Part shown: piece by piece, positions 36,993-46,144 of the stretch
How the letters are laid out: each line of letters begins with the position of its first letter
Numbering within the stretch: the stretch's first letter is position 1
Assembly: GCA_016840085.1 (NCBI GenBank)
Contig: JAEOTA010000058.1
Coordinates: 1-64,000, forward strand
Reading direction: 5' to 3'
Source of the DNA: Promethearchaeota archaeon
GTDB taxonomy: Archaea; Asgardarchaeota; Lokiarchaeia; Sigyniarchaeales; SOKP01
Length of the DNA stretch: 64,000 bases
The notes under the pieces: generated by a model
Seen by the model: only the letters and a program-made list of their open reading frames with translations
The model's database searches: none
What the model was told of the DNA's origin: nothing
Translations under genes and position numbers: made by a program

Positions 36993-39209
36993 ATGGAAGC
37001 TATAGAAAGTTTCTTTATGATATTTTTAAATGCACTGCCTATTATAGTTCTAATTATTCCCTTATTCTTCATATGGAAAAAAACTATAGGTAAATTGTAT
37101 TTTAGAGTAGCCCTAGGAATTGTAGTATTTTATTTGATTTATTGGGTCCTCCCAATAATTTTTCAGATAGGTGACACTCCTAATGAATTAGTGACATCAC
37201 CATCAGAAGAAGGGGATATTGTGTGTGGGATCGGCTATATTTTCGCACATTTTGGCTCACTTATAGCACAATTTTTTTCCTACCCAATAATAACATTACC
37301 ATTTATCTTTTTTATTGCTCCATTCATTTCTTTAATCTTCTTTTGGAACCGATTAAGGAAGGAAGAAGGAACATTAATTTCAAATTTAGAACAAGTAAGT
37401 TATGAAATAAAAGAAAGTCCATTAGAAAGAGCTAAAAATGGATTGATTAGAAACAACTGGTCCCGAGAAAAAGAAATTCTGAAATTAATGATAGTTCTGT
37501 TGCCTATTTCTCTCTACCTTTTACAAGTCATACTTGAAATTTCTAATTTACAAAACGAATCATTAACTACTGGTGAAACTGCTTTAGGATGGTTTTTAGA
37601 AATACTCTTTGTATATATAGCAATCTTCATTTTTAGCATTGAATTATTATTTTCAAGTCAAATTGCTTTAAAGGGTAGATTTTTTGGTGAACAAATTAGA
37701 GATCAAATCTACAAAAGTTTATATACAATTGGAGCACCAATGTCAATCTTTTCTATTATTCTATTTGCCATCCATTATGAAGCATCAATTGTAATAATTA
37801 TCTACTTTTTCGCTTATTTCATAATGGCATCTATAATATTTATTTTATTCCTTGATATCTTTGAACCTATCTCGATTTTAATCTTCATCAAGATGATTAA
37901 TTGGTGGAAAAATAGAAAGAAAAATAAAATTAATACCCAGAATTTTTATTATATATTAATCTTTGGTGCGTTGGGGCTGGTAGTTTACTTTATATCAAAT
38001 TTAATATTAACCAATTTTGTCTATACTCCACTTTTTGGAGGACCTGGTTCTTTAGAAGAAACAAGAATCTATACAGCAGGAGAATATACCACAAATAATC
38101 CAGAATTTTCTCATGTTTTACAATTTGATTTATTAATAATTTATGGAATTTTAATAACTGAAATAATCCCTGCCATCATTCTAACCATATTTTTGGTTTA
38201 TGGGTTAAAATTCTTGAAGAGTATAGGAGTAGGTATAATAGTTTATCTTCCTGTAGTAATAACACTTTCCATTCTTATTGTCATTGGTAGCGGGGATATT
38301 TATTGGTTAACAGGACAAACTAGTTATACTAGAGTTTTTGGATTTGATTTCTATACTTTAAGAACTGCGAGTTTACAAGCAAATCTACCAGATTTATTAA
38401 ACATATTAGCAACACCTTATTTATACACACGTTATATCTTTAACATTATACTATGGAGTTTGTTAATTTATTATTTTAGAAAAGAATTCAGAATCAAAAA
38501 TATCCCTATAGGTGAAGAACGTATCGAAAAAATAGTTTTTTCTAATGTTAGCGATTTTCTTTCTTATGATGCTTACACTGAAAATAAAGAAGACTATTTA
38601 GTTTCTAAGAAAGAAGATGTTGTTACAAAATACATAGATCAAGAACGGGAAGAAATAAAAACCATAATAAATAAAATTGAAAATGATAGATCATTAGAAG
38701 AAATTAAACCAGTTGATGATAATGAGAAAAAGCGATTCTATTTTACTTTAAGATATCTTTATCAAAATAACTTCATTACAATCTGGAAGCCAGAATTAAG
38801 CTATATTTATGAACGTGTTGAAAAACAAGGACTTTATATAATATACGATGATGGGCGAGGAGTTTATAATTATACTTTTCAAAAAGATGTTGATCAAGAT
38901 CCTGGTTTAGTGTCTGGAATGTTTTCTGCTATTACTTCATTTGTAAAAGAAATGACTAAGTCTACTGAAGCTTTGAAAAAAATAGACCATGGAGACATTA
39001 CAATTCTTTTAGAGTATGGTAATAAAATATTCGGAGCTCTCTTTATAAAAGGGACTCAAAGTTCAGAAGTACGATCACCCTTAAAAGAATTAGTTAGCAA
39101 ATTTGAAGCACAATATTCAGATATATTAAAAGACTGGACCGGATCACTCGATCACTTTAAAAAAGATGTTAACGATAAACTAGTAGAAGATGTTTTTAAA
39201 GAAGAATAA
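36993..39209 (+). CDS. Polytopic membrane protein with cytosolic C-terminal longin-like domain
   Basis: 738 residues from ATG 36993 (a GTG at 36984 is in frame). About 12 transmembrane helices fill residues ~10-520. After them comes a charged linker (~530-600), then a C-terminal domain (~600-738): YLYQNNFITIWKP, then GLYIIYDDGRGVYNYTF, helix LVSGMFSAITSFVKEM, strands DITILLEYGNKIFGALFIKG, and a long helix. That pattern mirrors the stand-alone longin-like proteins at 15731 and 39327 (shared SG-x-x-x-A-I-x-SF helix). A membrane-anchored longin could recruit small GTPases. The transport function, if any, is unrecognised. Confidence 0.6.
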   Translation: MEAIESFFMIFLNALPIIVLIIPLFFIWKKTIGKLYFRVALGIVVFYLIYWVLPIIFQIGDTPNELVTSPSEEGDIVCGIGYIFAHFGSLIAQFFSYPIITLPFIFFIAPFISLIFFWNRLRKEEGTLISNLEQVSYEIKESPLERAKNGLIRNNWSREKEILKLMIVLLPISLYLLQVILEISNLQNESLTTGETALGWFLEILFVYIAIFIFSIELLFSSQIALKGRFFGEQIRDQIYKSLYTIGAPMSIFSIILFAIHYEASIVIIIYFFAYFIMASIIFILFLDIFEPISILIFIKMINWWKNRKKNKINTQNFYYILIFGALGLVVYFISNLILTNFVYTPLFGGPGSLEETRIYTAGEYTTNNPEFSHVLQFDLLIIYGILITEIIPAIILTIFLVYGLKFLKSIGVGIIVYLPVVITLSILIVIGSGDIYWLTGQTSYTRVFGFDFYTLRTASLQANLPDLLNILATPYLYTRYIFNIILWSLLIYYFRKEFRIKNIPIGEERIEKIVFSNVSDFLSYDAYTENKEDYLVSKKEDVVTKYIDQEREEIKTIINKIENDRSLEEIKPVDDNEKKRFYFTLRYLYQNNFITIWKPELSYIYERVEKQGLYIIYDDGRGVYNYTFQKDVDQDPGLVSGMFSAITSFVKEMTKSTEALKKIDHGDITILLEYGNKIFGALFIKGTQSSEVRSPLKELVSKFEAQYSDILKDWTGSLDHFKKDVNDKLVEDVFKEE

Positions 39210-39246
39210 AAATTAGATTCCTCTTTTTTCCAAATTTTTTTTAGAA

Positions 39247-39267
39247 TTATTCAGGAATAGGAGCAAC
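39247..39267 (-). pseudogene. Remnant of a cyclase gene 3' end
   Basis: Minus-strand reading gives VAPIPE then stop; the intact cyclase at 46145 ends VATIPE then stop. At the DNA level 21 of 23 bases match. Together with the 5' remnant at 39866-39913 it marks the outline of a lost cyclase gene. Confidence 0.4.
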
Positions 39268-39326
39268 TGTTCACTTTATTATGTTTTTTTTATTAAATTT
39301 TTTTACATTATTTTTCATTTATTATT

Positions 39327-39794
39327 CTAATGCCTGAAAACAGATCTAATACGATCATCTATTTTTAATCTTAGATCTCCAAGAATCTCATCAATTTGAG
39401 GTATAAAATTTTTAAAGTATTTAGGTTTTTTCGAAAAAAAATCATTTATAGCATAGTGATTGAGAAACTCAGAATTTATTTCTTGTAAATGTTTTTTTAC
39501 AAAACTATGATTTGTACCCTTCTCAATAATGGCAAATGATAATAATGGCTCAGGTTCACTAGCTAGTTTACTTGGTAATTGAACCATTTTGTAATAACAG
39601 ACAATTTCAAAACTCGAGAGTGATATTACTTTAATTTTATCACCAAATACTTCGCTAATGAAATCTTTTAATCCAGCTAGAAATCTAGCACGTATGTTAG
39701 GATCTAATATCTTATCTGAAGATGAATAATACTTAATATCAACTAAATTTTTCAAACCGAGGTTAATTCCAACTTCTAAAACCGCCATACTCAA
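39327..39794 (-). CDS. Longin-like domain protein
   Basis: 155 residues. Strand NLVDIKYYSSSDK, helix ARFLAGLKDFISEVF, strands IKVISLSSFEIVCYYKM and LLSFAIIEKG, then helix SFVKKHLQEINSEFL and a C-terminal helical tail; again longin topology, shorter than the relatives at 15731 and 59848. It lies between two fragments that match the ends of a cyclase gene, and just downstream of the membrane-anchored longin gene on the opposite strand. ATG at 39794, or the second Met (MAVLEVG) two codons in. Confidence 0.5.
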   Translation of the reverse strand: MSMAVLEVGINLGLKNLVDIKYYSSSDKILDPNIRARFLAGLKDFISEVFGDKIKVISLSSFEIVCYYKMVQLPSKLASEPEPLLSFAIIEKGTNHSFVKKHLQEINSEFLNHYAINDFFSKKPKYFKNFIPQIDEILGDLRLKIDDRIRSVFRH

Positions 39795-39865
39795 ACTTTT
39801 AAAATCTTTCCAATAATTTTAATATTAGACTTTTTAGTGGATCCATAAAAAATGCATATATAATT

Positions 39866-39913
39866 CATTTCTTCTGGATTTATGATAGGAATTGATAAAT
39901 CAAGAAATTTCAA
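39866..39913 (-). pseudogene. Remnant of a cyclase gene 5' end
   Basis: The minus strand from 39913 reads LKFLDLSIPIINPEE, compared with MKFIDLSIPLINPEE of the intact cyclase at 46930. Twelve of 15 residues are identical and no chance explanation is comfortable. The frame then degenerates and closes. The first codon is TTG where the intact gene has ATG. Confidence 0.6.
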
Positions 39914-40044
39914 TTTATAACTTTATTATTTGATTAAGTTCTTAAAATTTTACGTAGACAATAGTTGAATAACTATTTATTTCAATCTAATGAATAGACT
40001 GATTTAAAAAATAAATAAAAAGGAAAAATTTAGGAAATATAATT

Positions 40045-42660
40045 TCAATCTTTCTTTATTTTTTTGCTTAAAAGGATTGATACAATGGATAGAATACCAA
40101 GTAGAATGAAAAGATTATATCCTGGAATTGCCCCATCTTTTTTTCGTTTTGGTTCTGGCTCTGGCTCTGGCTCAGGCTCAGGTTCAGTTTCTGGTTCAGG
40201 CTGGGGATCTGGACCATCATCCCAAATTGGAAACCTATCCTGACTTCCTGCTTTACCATCAATAATATATGGAGTATCTCCTATACCGTCATCATTAGCA
40301 TCGACACCACCATAATCATCCCAATAATTTCCTATCGTTCCATTATCCCAACGATTATTTGAACCATCATCATACGCATTGAGAGTATTATTAAAATAAT
40401 TAAGATAAATTGCATTCCAAGAACTACCCTCATCTAAATATATCCCTGAGTCTATATTATTATTAACGCTGTTTCCCGAAATGTCGTTAAATTCACTATT
40501 ATTTAAATATATCCCATAACCATTGTAGTTTACAATATTTTCCGAAATCTTTTTACAATCACTATAATATAAATATAAACCATATTCGTTATTATTTACT
40601 GTATTTCCTGAAACAATGTGATTATACCCCCTTAAATATATCCCATGTGTGTTGTAATTTGCGGTGTTTCCTAGAATGATATTATTATATCCCCCTAAAT
40701 TTATCCCACGTGTGTTGTAATTTACGGTGTTTCCTGTGATGGTATTCCAGTCACAATCATAATATAAATATATCCCCTGCGTGTTGTAATTTGCGATGTT
40801 TCCCGAAATGTTGTTATTATCAATATTTTCCCTTAAATATATCCCTACGTTAGTATTATTATTTACGGTGTTTCCCGTAATGGTATTCCACTCACAAGAA
40901 TACCGTAAATATATACCATATTCGTTATTATTTACGGTATTTCCTGAAATATTGTTATTATCACTGTAACCTAAATAAATACCTGAATATCTATTATTAT
41001 TTGCGGTATTTCCCGAAATGTTAGTATTAATACAATTATCTAAATGTATCCCTGAGTCGGTATTATTATTTACGGTGTTTCCCAAAATGATGGTATTATC
41101 TCCCCCTAAATATATACCATATTCGTTATTGTTCACTATATTTCCTGAAATGTTGTTAGTATTGCTATTTTCTAAATATATCCCTGAGTCTGTATTATTA
41201 TTTGCGGTATTTCCCAAAATGTTATTAGTATTACTATTATTTAAAAAAATCCCATTCCAATTGTAATTTGCGATATTTCCCGAAATGTCATTATTAATTC
41301 CCTCTAAATATATTCCATATGCGCTGTTATTATTAGCAATGTTTCCCGAAATGTTGTTATTATTACACCCAGAAAAGAAGTACATCCCATATTCGTTATT
41401 ATTTACTGAATTTCCCGAAATGTTGTTAATATTACTAGTACCTAAATATATCCCTGAGTCTGTATTATTATTTGCGGTATTTCCCGAAATGTCGTTATCA
41501 TTACACCCATAATGTAAGTATATCCCGGATTCTGTATTATTATTTGCGGTATTTCCCGAAATGGTGTTATTATCGCTATTACCTAAATATATCCCATTTT
41601 TGTTGTTATTTACGATATTTCCTGAAATGTTGGTAGTATGACTAGTACCTAAATATATCCCTGAGTCTATATTATTATTAACAGTGTTTCCCGAAACAAT
41701 GTTATGATCATTATTTCCCCCTAAATATATCCCACGTGTGTTGTAATTTGCGGTGTGTCCCGAAATGTCGTTATTATTATTATTTTGCATTAAATGTATC
41801 CCATTTTTGTTATTATTTACGATATTTCCTGAAATGTCGTTATTATTATTATTTTGAAATAAATATATCCCATAATCATTGTCATATGCGATGTTTCCCG
41901 AAATATTGTTATTATTACTATTCTCCCATAAAGTTATCCCATAACCATTGTCATATGCGATGTTTCCCGAAATGTTGTTAGAATCACTATGATATAAACA
42001 TATCCCACTCCCACTATTATTATTGGCAATATTCCCTGAAATTGTATTCGAATCGCAATTGTCCCGTAAATATATCCCCCTCCAGCTATAACTTACGTTA
42101 TTTCTTGAAATGATATTCCCATTGCAACTAACAAATAAGTGTATTCCAAAATTTATGTTATTACTAGCAATGTTTTCCGAAATGTTGTTATTATCACTGT
42201 TATATAAATATATCCCATTAGCAGAGTTTCCCGAACAATTGTTTCCTGTTAAAATTCCGTTAGTAGTGTTGTATAATCTTATTCCTTCTGCATAATTATA
42301 GACTGTGCAATTTCTAAGTGTAAAATATTCATTAGAATCTTCAATGCGTATACCAGAACCACTACCACCAATTATCGTAACATTTTCAATAATATAAACT
42401 CCATTATCAATATAACACCAATCAAAGTTTGAAGCAGTAAAAGACCAATTTTTATCAGGATCACTATCATCAATATGTATATTTGTTTCAATATAACCAC
42501 CCGTTGTTTTCGGACTTTTGAAATTAGTTTCATCTCGAAATTCTATAGGTCCCTCATTTTCCCCTTGAATATTAAAGATATTATAATTGTAGATACTCAA
42601 AAATACAAAAACTATCCCAAAAGTTATTATAATTATTTTTATTTTGCTTTTTTTTCTCAT
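40045..42660 (-). CDS. NosD-like beta-helix surface protein A
   Basis: 871 residues. N-terminal signal/anchor helix (KIKIIIITFGIVFVFLSIYN), a short linker, then from ~75 to ~750 about 29 beta-helix turns of 22-23 residues built on SGN-x-NNN-x-GIYL. A conserved module follows (NYFNNTLNAYDDGS ... IGDTPYIIDGKAGSQ), then a Pro-Glu stalk (~812-836) and the anchor PGYNLFILLGILSIVSILL with a lysine tail. It is probably exported and held at the surface by its C-terminus. Such helices bind or cleave glycans, or serve as scaffolds. It lacks recognisable catalytic residues. Tandem paralogue of the 42997 gene. Confidence 0.82.
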   Translation of the reverse strand: MRKKSKIKIIIITFGIVFVFLSIYNYNIFNIQGENEGPIEFRDETNFKSPKTTGGYIETNIHIDDSDPDKNWSFTASNFDWCYIDNGVYIIENVTIIGGSGSGIRIEDSNEYFTLRNCTVYNYAEGIRLYNTTNGILTGNNCSGNSANGIYLYNSDNNNISENIASNNINFGIHLFVSCNGNIISRNNVSYSWRGIYLRDNCDSNTISGNIANNNSGSGICLYHSDSNNISGNIAYDNGYGITLWENSNNNNISGNIAYDNDYGIYLFQNNNNNDISGNIVNNNKNGIHLMQNNNNNDISGHTANYNTRGIYLGGNNDHNIVSGNTVNNNIDSGIYLGTSHTTNISGNIVNNNKNGIYLGNSDNNTISGNTANNNTESGIYLHYGCNDNDISGNTANNNTDSGIYLGTSNINNISGNSVNNNEYGMYFFSGCNNNNISGNIANNNSAYGIYLEGINNDISGNIANYNWNGIFLNNSNTNNILGNTANNNTDSGIYLENSNTNNISGNIVNNNEYGIYLGGDNTIILGNTVNNNTDSGIHLDNCINTNISGNTANNNRYSGIYLGYSDNNNISGNTVNNNEYGIYLRYSCEWNTITGNTVNNNTNVGIYLRENIDNNNISGNIANYNTQGIYLYYDCDWNTITGNTVNYNTRGINLGGYNNIILGNTANYNTHGIYLRGYNHIVSGNTVNNNEYGLYLYYSDCKKISENIVNYNGYGIYLNNSEFNDISGNSVNNNIDSGIYLDEGSSWNAIYLNYFNNTLNAYDDGSNNRWDNGTIGNYWDDYGGVDANDDGIGDTPYIIDGKAGSQDRFPIWDDGPDPQPEPETEPEPEPEPEPEPKRKKDGAIPGYNLFILLGILSIVSILLSKKIKKD

Positions 42661-42996
42661 TACATTTCACAGAAAAATTATCAGATTATGTAAAAAATTG
42701 ACAATTATGTATTTAACACTTTTGTATATAATTTATTGCAATTTTCGCAATATCGGAAAACTACATTCAGAAGAGAATTAGAATTCTATTAAATATTCAG
42801 TTCGAAATAATTGGACAATTTTAAAAAATCTTAAAAATAAGAAAAGTATTATTTTTTTAATTATATAACTTCACTTGTTTAATTAACTAATTTTTAAGAA
42901 TTTACTTAGACAATAGTTGAATACCAATTTATTTTAATCTAATGAATAGACTGATTTAAAAAATAAATAAAAAGGAAAAATTTAGGAATTATAATT
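42661..42996. other. 336-nt spacer between tandem NosD-like genes
   Basis: The right part of each tandem unit is preserved: 42661-42890 matches 45817-46050, and 42893-42996 matches 39941-40044 at a constant offset of 2952. It holds gene A's promoter (42695-42727) and the 3' flank of gene B. No other gene. Confidence 0.6.
42695..42727 (-). promoter_or_regulatory. Shared NosD-family promoter element, copy A
   Basis: 33 nt identical to copies at 45851-45883 and 56937-56969. On the minus strand it contains AAAAGTGTTAAATAC, readable as BRE plus TATA-like box, whose centre is about 50 nt before the ATG at 42660. The element ends exactly 34 nt from the start codon. Confidence 0.7.
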
Positions 42997-45816
42997 TCAA
43001 TCTTTTTTTATTTTTTTGCTTAAAAGGATTGATACAATGGATAGAGTACCAAGTAGAAGGAAAAGGTTATATCCTGGAATTCCACTAGGTTTTGACTTTG
43101 GCTCAGGTTCTGGTTCAGGCTCTGGCTCAGGTTCTGGTTCAGGCTCTGGCTCAGGTTCTGGTTCAGGCTGTGGATCTGGACCATCATCCCAAATTGGAAA
43201 ACTATCCTGACTTCCTGCCTTACCATCAATATAATATGGAGTATCTCCTATACCGTCATCATCAGCATCAACACCTGAATAATCCGACCAAAAATTCCCT
43301 ATCTTTCCATTATCCCAATGATTATCCGAACCATCATCATACGCATTGAGTGTATTATTAAAATAATTAAGATATATATTATTTTGAGTACAACTATCTG
43401 TTAAATATATCCCATTTAGGTTATTACTTACGTTATTACTTGAAATGGTGTTATAATGACTCCACTTTAAATATATCCCATATTCGTTATTATTTACAGT
43501 ATTTCCCGAAATGACGTTAGTATTACTTCCCTCTAAATATATCCCATAATAAGTGTTAATATTAACAGTGTTTCCCGAAATGTCGTTATTATTATTATCT
43601 TGCAATAAATATATCCCATTCCCATTGTAATTTGCGGTATTTCCTGAAATTCTGTTACTATCACTCCATTTTAAATATATTCCATAACCATTGTAGTTTG
43701 CGATGTTTCCTGAAATGGTGTTACCATCACTCTCCTGCAAATATATAGCAGATATGCTGTTAATATTTACAGTATTTCCCGAAATGTCGTTATAATAACC
43801 ATTATCTAAATATATCCCATTCCCATTGTAATTTGCGATATTTCCCAAAATGTCGTTATAATCACTATTATCTAAATATATCCCATTCCCATTGTAATTT
43901 GCAGTGTTTCCCGAAATGTTGTTAGTATTACTATAATATAAATATATCCCTGAGTTTGTATTATTATTTGCGGTGTTTCCCGAAATGTCGTTAATAAGAC
44001 TATTATCTAAATATATCCCTGAGTCTGTATTATTATTCACGGTGTTTCCTGAAATGTCGTTATAATCACTATTATTTAAATATATCCCATATTCGTTATT
44101 ATTTACAATATTTCCCGAAATGTCGTTAGTATTACTATCTTCTAAATTTATCCCATATTCGTTGTTATTTACAGTGTTTCCCGAAATGTTGTTAATAAAT
44201 CCCCCTAAACGTATCCCATAACCATTGTAATTTGCAATATTTCCCAAAATGTCGTTATGACCACCAGAATATAAATTTATCCCTAAGTCTGCATTATTAT
44301 TCACGGTGTTTTGTGAAATATTATTATAATTTCCATCTAAAAATATCCCGTTCCCGCTATTATTGTTTGCATTATTTCCCGCGATGATGTTATTATTTCC
44401 CCCTAAATCTAGCCCATTCCCGCTATTATTGTTTGCATTATTTCCCGCGATGATATCATTACTTCCCCCCTCTAAAAGTATTCCATTCCCGCTATTATTG
44501 TTTGCATTATTTCCCGAAATGTTGTTATTATTTCCATATAAATCTAGCCCATTCCCGCTATTATTGTTTGCAATATTTTCCGAGATGATGTTATTATCTC
44601 CCCCTAAATATAATCCATTTCCGCTATTATCGTTTGCATTATTTCCTGAAACGTTGTTATTATTTCCATATAAATATATGCCAGATATGCCATTACTATT
44701 AGCAGTGTTGTCCGAAATGTTGTTATTATTTCCCCCTAAATATATCCCTGAGTTTGTATTATTATTTGCGGTGTTTCCCGAGATGATGTTATTATCTCCC
44801 CCTAAATATATCCCGAAGACAGTATTATTGTTTGCGGTGTTTCCTGAAATGCTGTTATTATTTCCCCCTAAATATATCCCTGAATCTGTATTATTATTTG
44901 CGGTGTTTCCCGAAATGCTGTTATTATTTCCCCCTAAATTTATCCCGAAGAGAGAATTATTGTTTGCGGTGTTTCCCGAAATGTTGTTATTATTACACCC
45001 ACTTACTAAATACATCCCCATCCTGTTATTACTTACATTATTTCTTGAAATAGTATTATCATCACTCCCCATTAAATTTATTCCAAAATCGTCGTTATCA
45101 TTAGCAGTGTTTCTCGAAATGTTGTTAGAATTACACCCACTGTCTAAATATATCCCCGTCAAGCTATTACTTACGTTATTTCTTGAAATGGTATTATTAT
45201 CACTCCCCTCTAAATATATCCCACGTGTGTTGTAATTTATGGTGTTTCCCGAAATGTTGTTATTATTATTTCCCGATAACCATATCCCAATACCAGTGTT
45301 ATTATTAACAATGTTTCCCGAAATAGTGTTATTATAACAGTTGCTATCTAACCATATACCTCTGTCATTGCTGTTTGAGCAATTATTTTTGGTAAAAATT
45401 CCGTTAGTAGTGTTGTACAATCTTATTCCATTGACAGCATTATACACTGTGCAATTTCTGATTATAAAATACTCATTTTTGGAATTTTCTATACAAATTC
45501 CGCTTCCCCATTGCCCACCGATTTCGTCAATAGTCACATTTTCAATAATATAAACCCCATTATCAATATAACACCAATCATAGGTTGAAGCAGTATAAGA
45601 CCAATTTATAGCAGGATTACTATCATCAATATATATATATTGTCTAGTATAGCCATCCGTCATTTTAGGACTTTTGAAATTAGTATCATCTCGAAATTCT
45701 ATAGGGCCATCATTTTCACCTTGAACATTAAAGAGATTATAATTATAGATACTCAGAAATGCGAAAATTATCCCTAAAGTTATTATAATTATTGTTTTTT
45801 TTGCTTTAGATTTCAT
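42997..45816 (-). CDS. NosD-like beta-helix surface protein B
   Basis: 939 residues, the largest of the four paralogues. Signal/anchor helix at 8-24 (TIIIITLGIIFAFLSI), about 33 beta-helix turns (SGN-x-ANNN-x-SGIYLGG), the YFNNTLNAYDDGS module, a long uninterrupted Pro-Glu stalk (~870-905) and the PGYNLFLLLGTLSIVSILL anchor with KKIKK. Its middle third uses SGN-x-ANNNSGNGL units that are nearly identical in DNA, pointing to recent internal expansion. It shares N-terminal 60 residues, C-terminus, promoter and flanks with gene A. Surface location is inferred; the ligand is unknown. Confidence 0.82.
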   Translation of the reverse strand: MKSKAKKTIIIITLGIIFAFLSIYNYNLFNVQGENDGPIEFRDDTNFKSPKMTDGYTRQYIYIDDSNPAINWSYTASTYDWCYIDNGVYIIENVTIDEIGGQWGSGICIENSKNEYFIIRNCTVYNAVNGIRLYNTTNGIFTKNNCSNSNDRGIWLDSNCYNNTISGNIVNNNTGIGIWLSGNNNNNISGNTINYNTRGIYLEGSDNNTISRNNVSNSLTGIYLDSGCNSNNISRNTANDNDDFGINLMGSDDNTISRNNVSNNRMGMYLVSGCNNNNISGNTANNNSLFGINLGGNNNSISGNTANNNTDSGIYLGGNNNSISGNTANNNTVFGIYLGGDNNIISGNTANNNTNSGIYLGGNNNNISDNTANSNGISGIYLYGNNNNVSGNNANDNSGNGLYLGGDNNIISENIANNNSGNGLDLYGNNNNISGNNANNNSGNGILLEGGSNDIIAGNNANNNSGNGLDLGGNNNIIAGNNANNNSGNGIFLDGNYNNISQNTVNNNADLGINLYSGGHNDILGNIANYNGYGIRLGGFINNISGNTVNNNEYGINLEDSNTNDISGNIVNNNEYGIYLNNSDYNDISGNTVNNNTDSGIYLDNSLINDISGNTANNNTNSGIYLYYSNTNNISGNTANYNGNGIYLDNSDYNDILGNIANYNGNGIYLDNGYYNDISGNTVNINSISAIYLQESDGNTISGNIANYNGYGIYLKWSDSNRISGNTANYNGNGIYLLQDNNNNDISGNTVNINTYYGIYLEGSNTNVISGNTVNNNEYGIYLKWSHYNTISSNNVSNNLNGIYLTDSCTQNNIYLNYFNNTLNAYDDGSDNHWDNGKIGNFWSDYSGVDADDDGIGDTPYYIDGKAGSQDSFPIWDDGPDPQPEPEPEPEPEPEPEPEPEPEPEPKSKPSGIPGYNLFLLLGTLSIVSILLSKKIKKD

Positions 45817-46144
45817 ATTATTCTCATAAAAATTAATTGGATTAAGAATAAAATTGACAATTATGTATTTAACACTTTTGTATGCAAATCATCAGCAATT
45901 TTCCCAATATCGGGAAACTACATTCAGAAGAGAATTAGATTTCTATTAATAATTAAGTTCGAAGTACTTGGACAATTTTATAAAATCTTAAAAATTAAAA
46001 AAATATTATTTTTTCAATTATATAACTTCACTTGCTCAGTTACTTTCACGCAATAGAACTATTATAACTCCCGCTGCTCCTAATAAAAGAAAATATCAGA
46101 GTGTTTTAAATTGGATGAAAGCATATTTTTTTTTAATTTTCTTA
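45817..46144. other. 328-nt spacer with duplicated 5' flank and possible gene debris
   Basis: 45851-46050 is the duplicated upstream region of gene B. Beyond it, minus-strand bases 46036-46092 read FLLLGAAGVIIVLLRESN then stop, resembling a C-terminal membrane anchor detached from any gene, perhaps a remnant of another surface protein. No intact gene. Confidence 0.45.
45851..45883 (-). promoter_or_regulatory. Shared NosD-family promoter element, copy B
   Basis: Identical in all 33 positions to copy A and to copy C, and also exactly 34 nt before its start codon (ATG at 45816). Homology with copy A extends ~170 nt further upstream, while homology with copy C stops soon after the element. Confidence 0.7.

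Noticed and set aside
43016..43349. Gly-Ser repeat frame (GSGSGS) and Gln/Ala-Leu-Val frame on the + strand
   Set aside because: They are translations of the DNA encoding the Pro-Glu stalk of gene B on the other strand.
44363..45235. 290-residue Leu/Phe/Pro-rich frame on the + strand opposite beta-helix gene B
   Set aside because: It is the antisense shadow of the repeated coding units; the minus-strand protein has signal peptide, repeats and anchor. Similar shadows occur at 41018-41981.
40045..45816. CRISPR-like regular repeats with ~66-69 bp period
   Set aside because: The periodicity is protein coding: each unit is a 22-23 residue beta-helix turn, the frame is open throughout, and there are no short identical repeats with unique spacers.
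46036..46092. Minus-strand FLLLGAAGVIIVLLRESN-stop resembling a detached C-terminal anchor
   Set aside because: Short and preceded by a stop; suggestive of gene debris next to the duplication, but not enough to call a gene.
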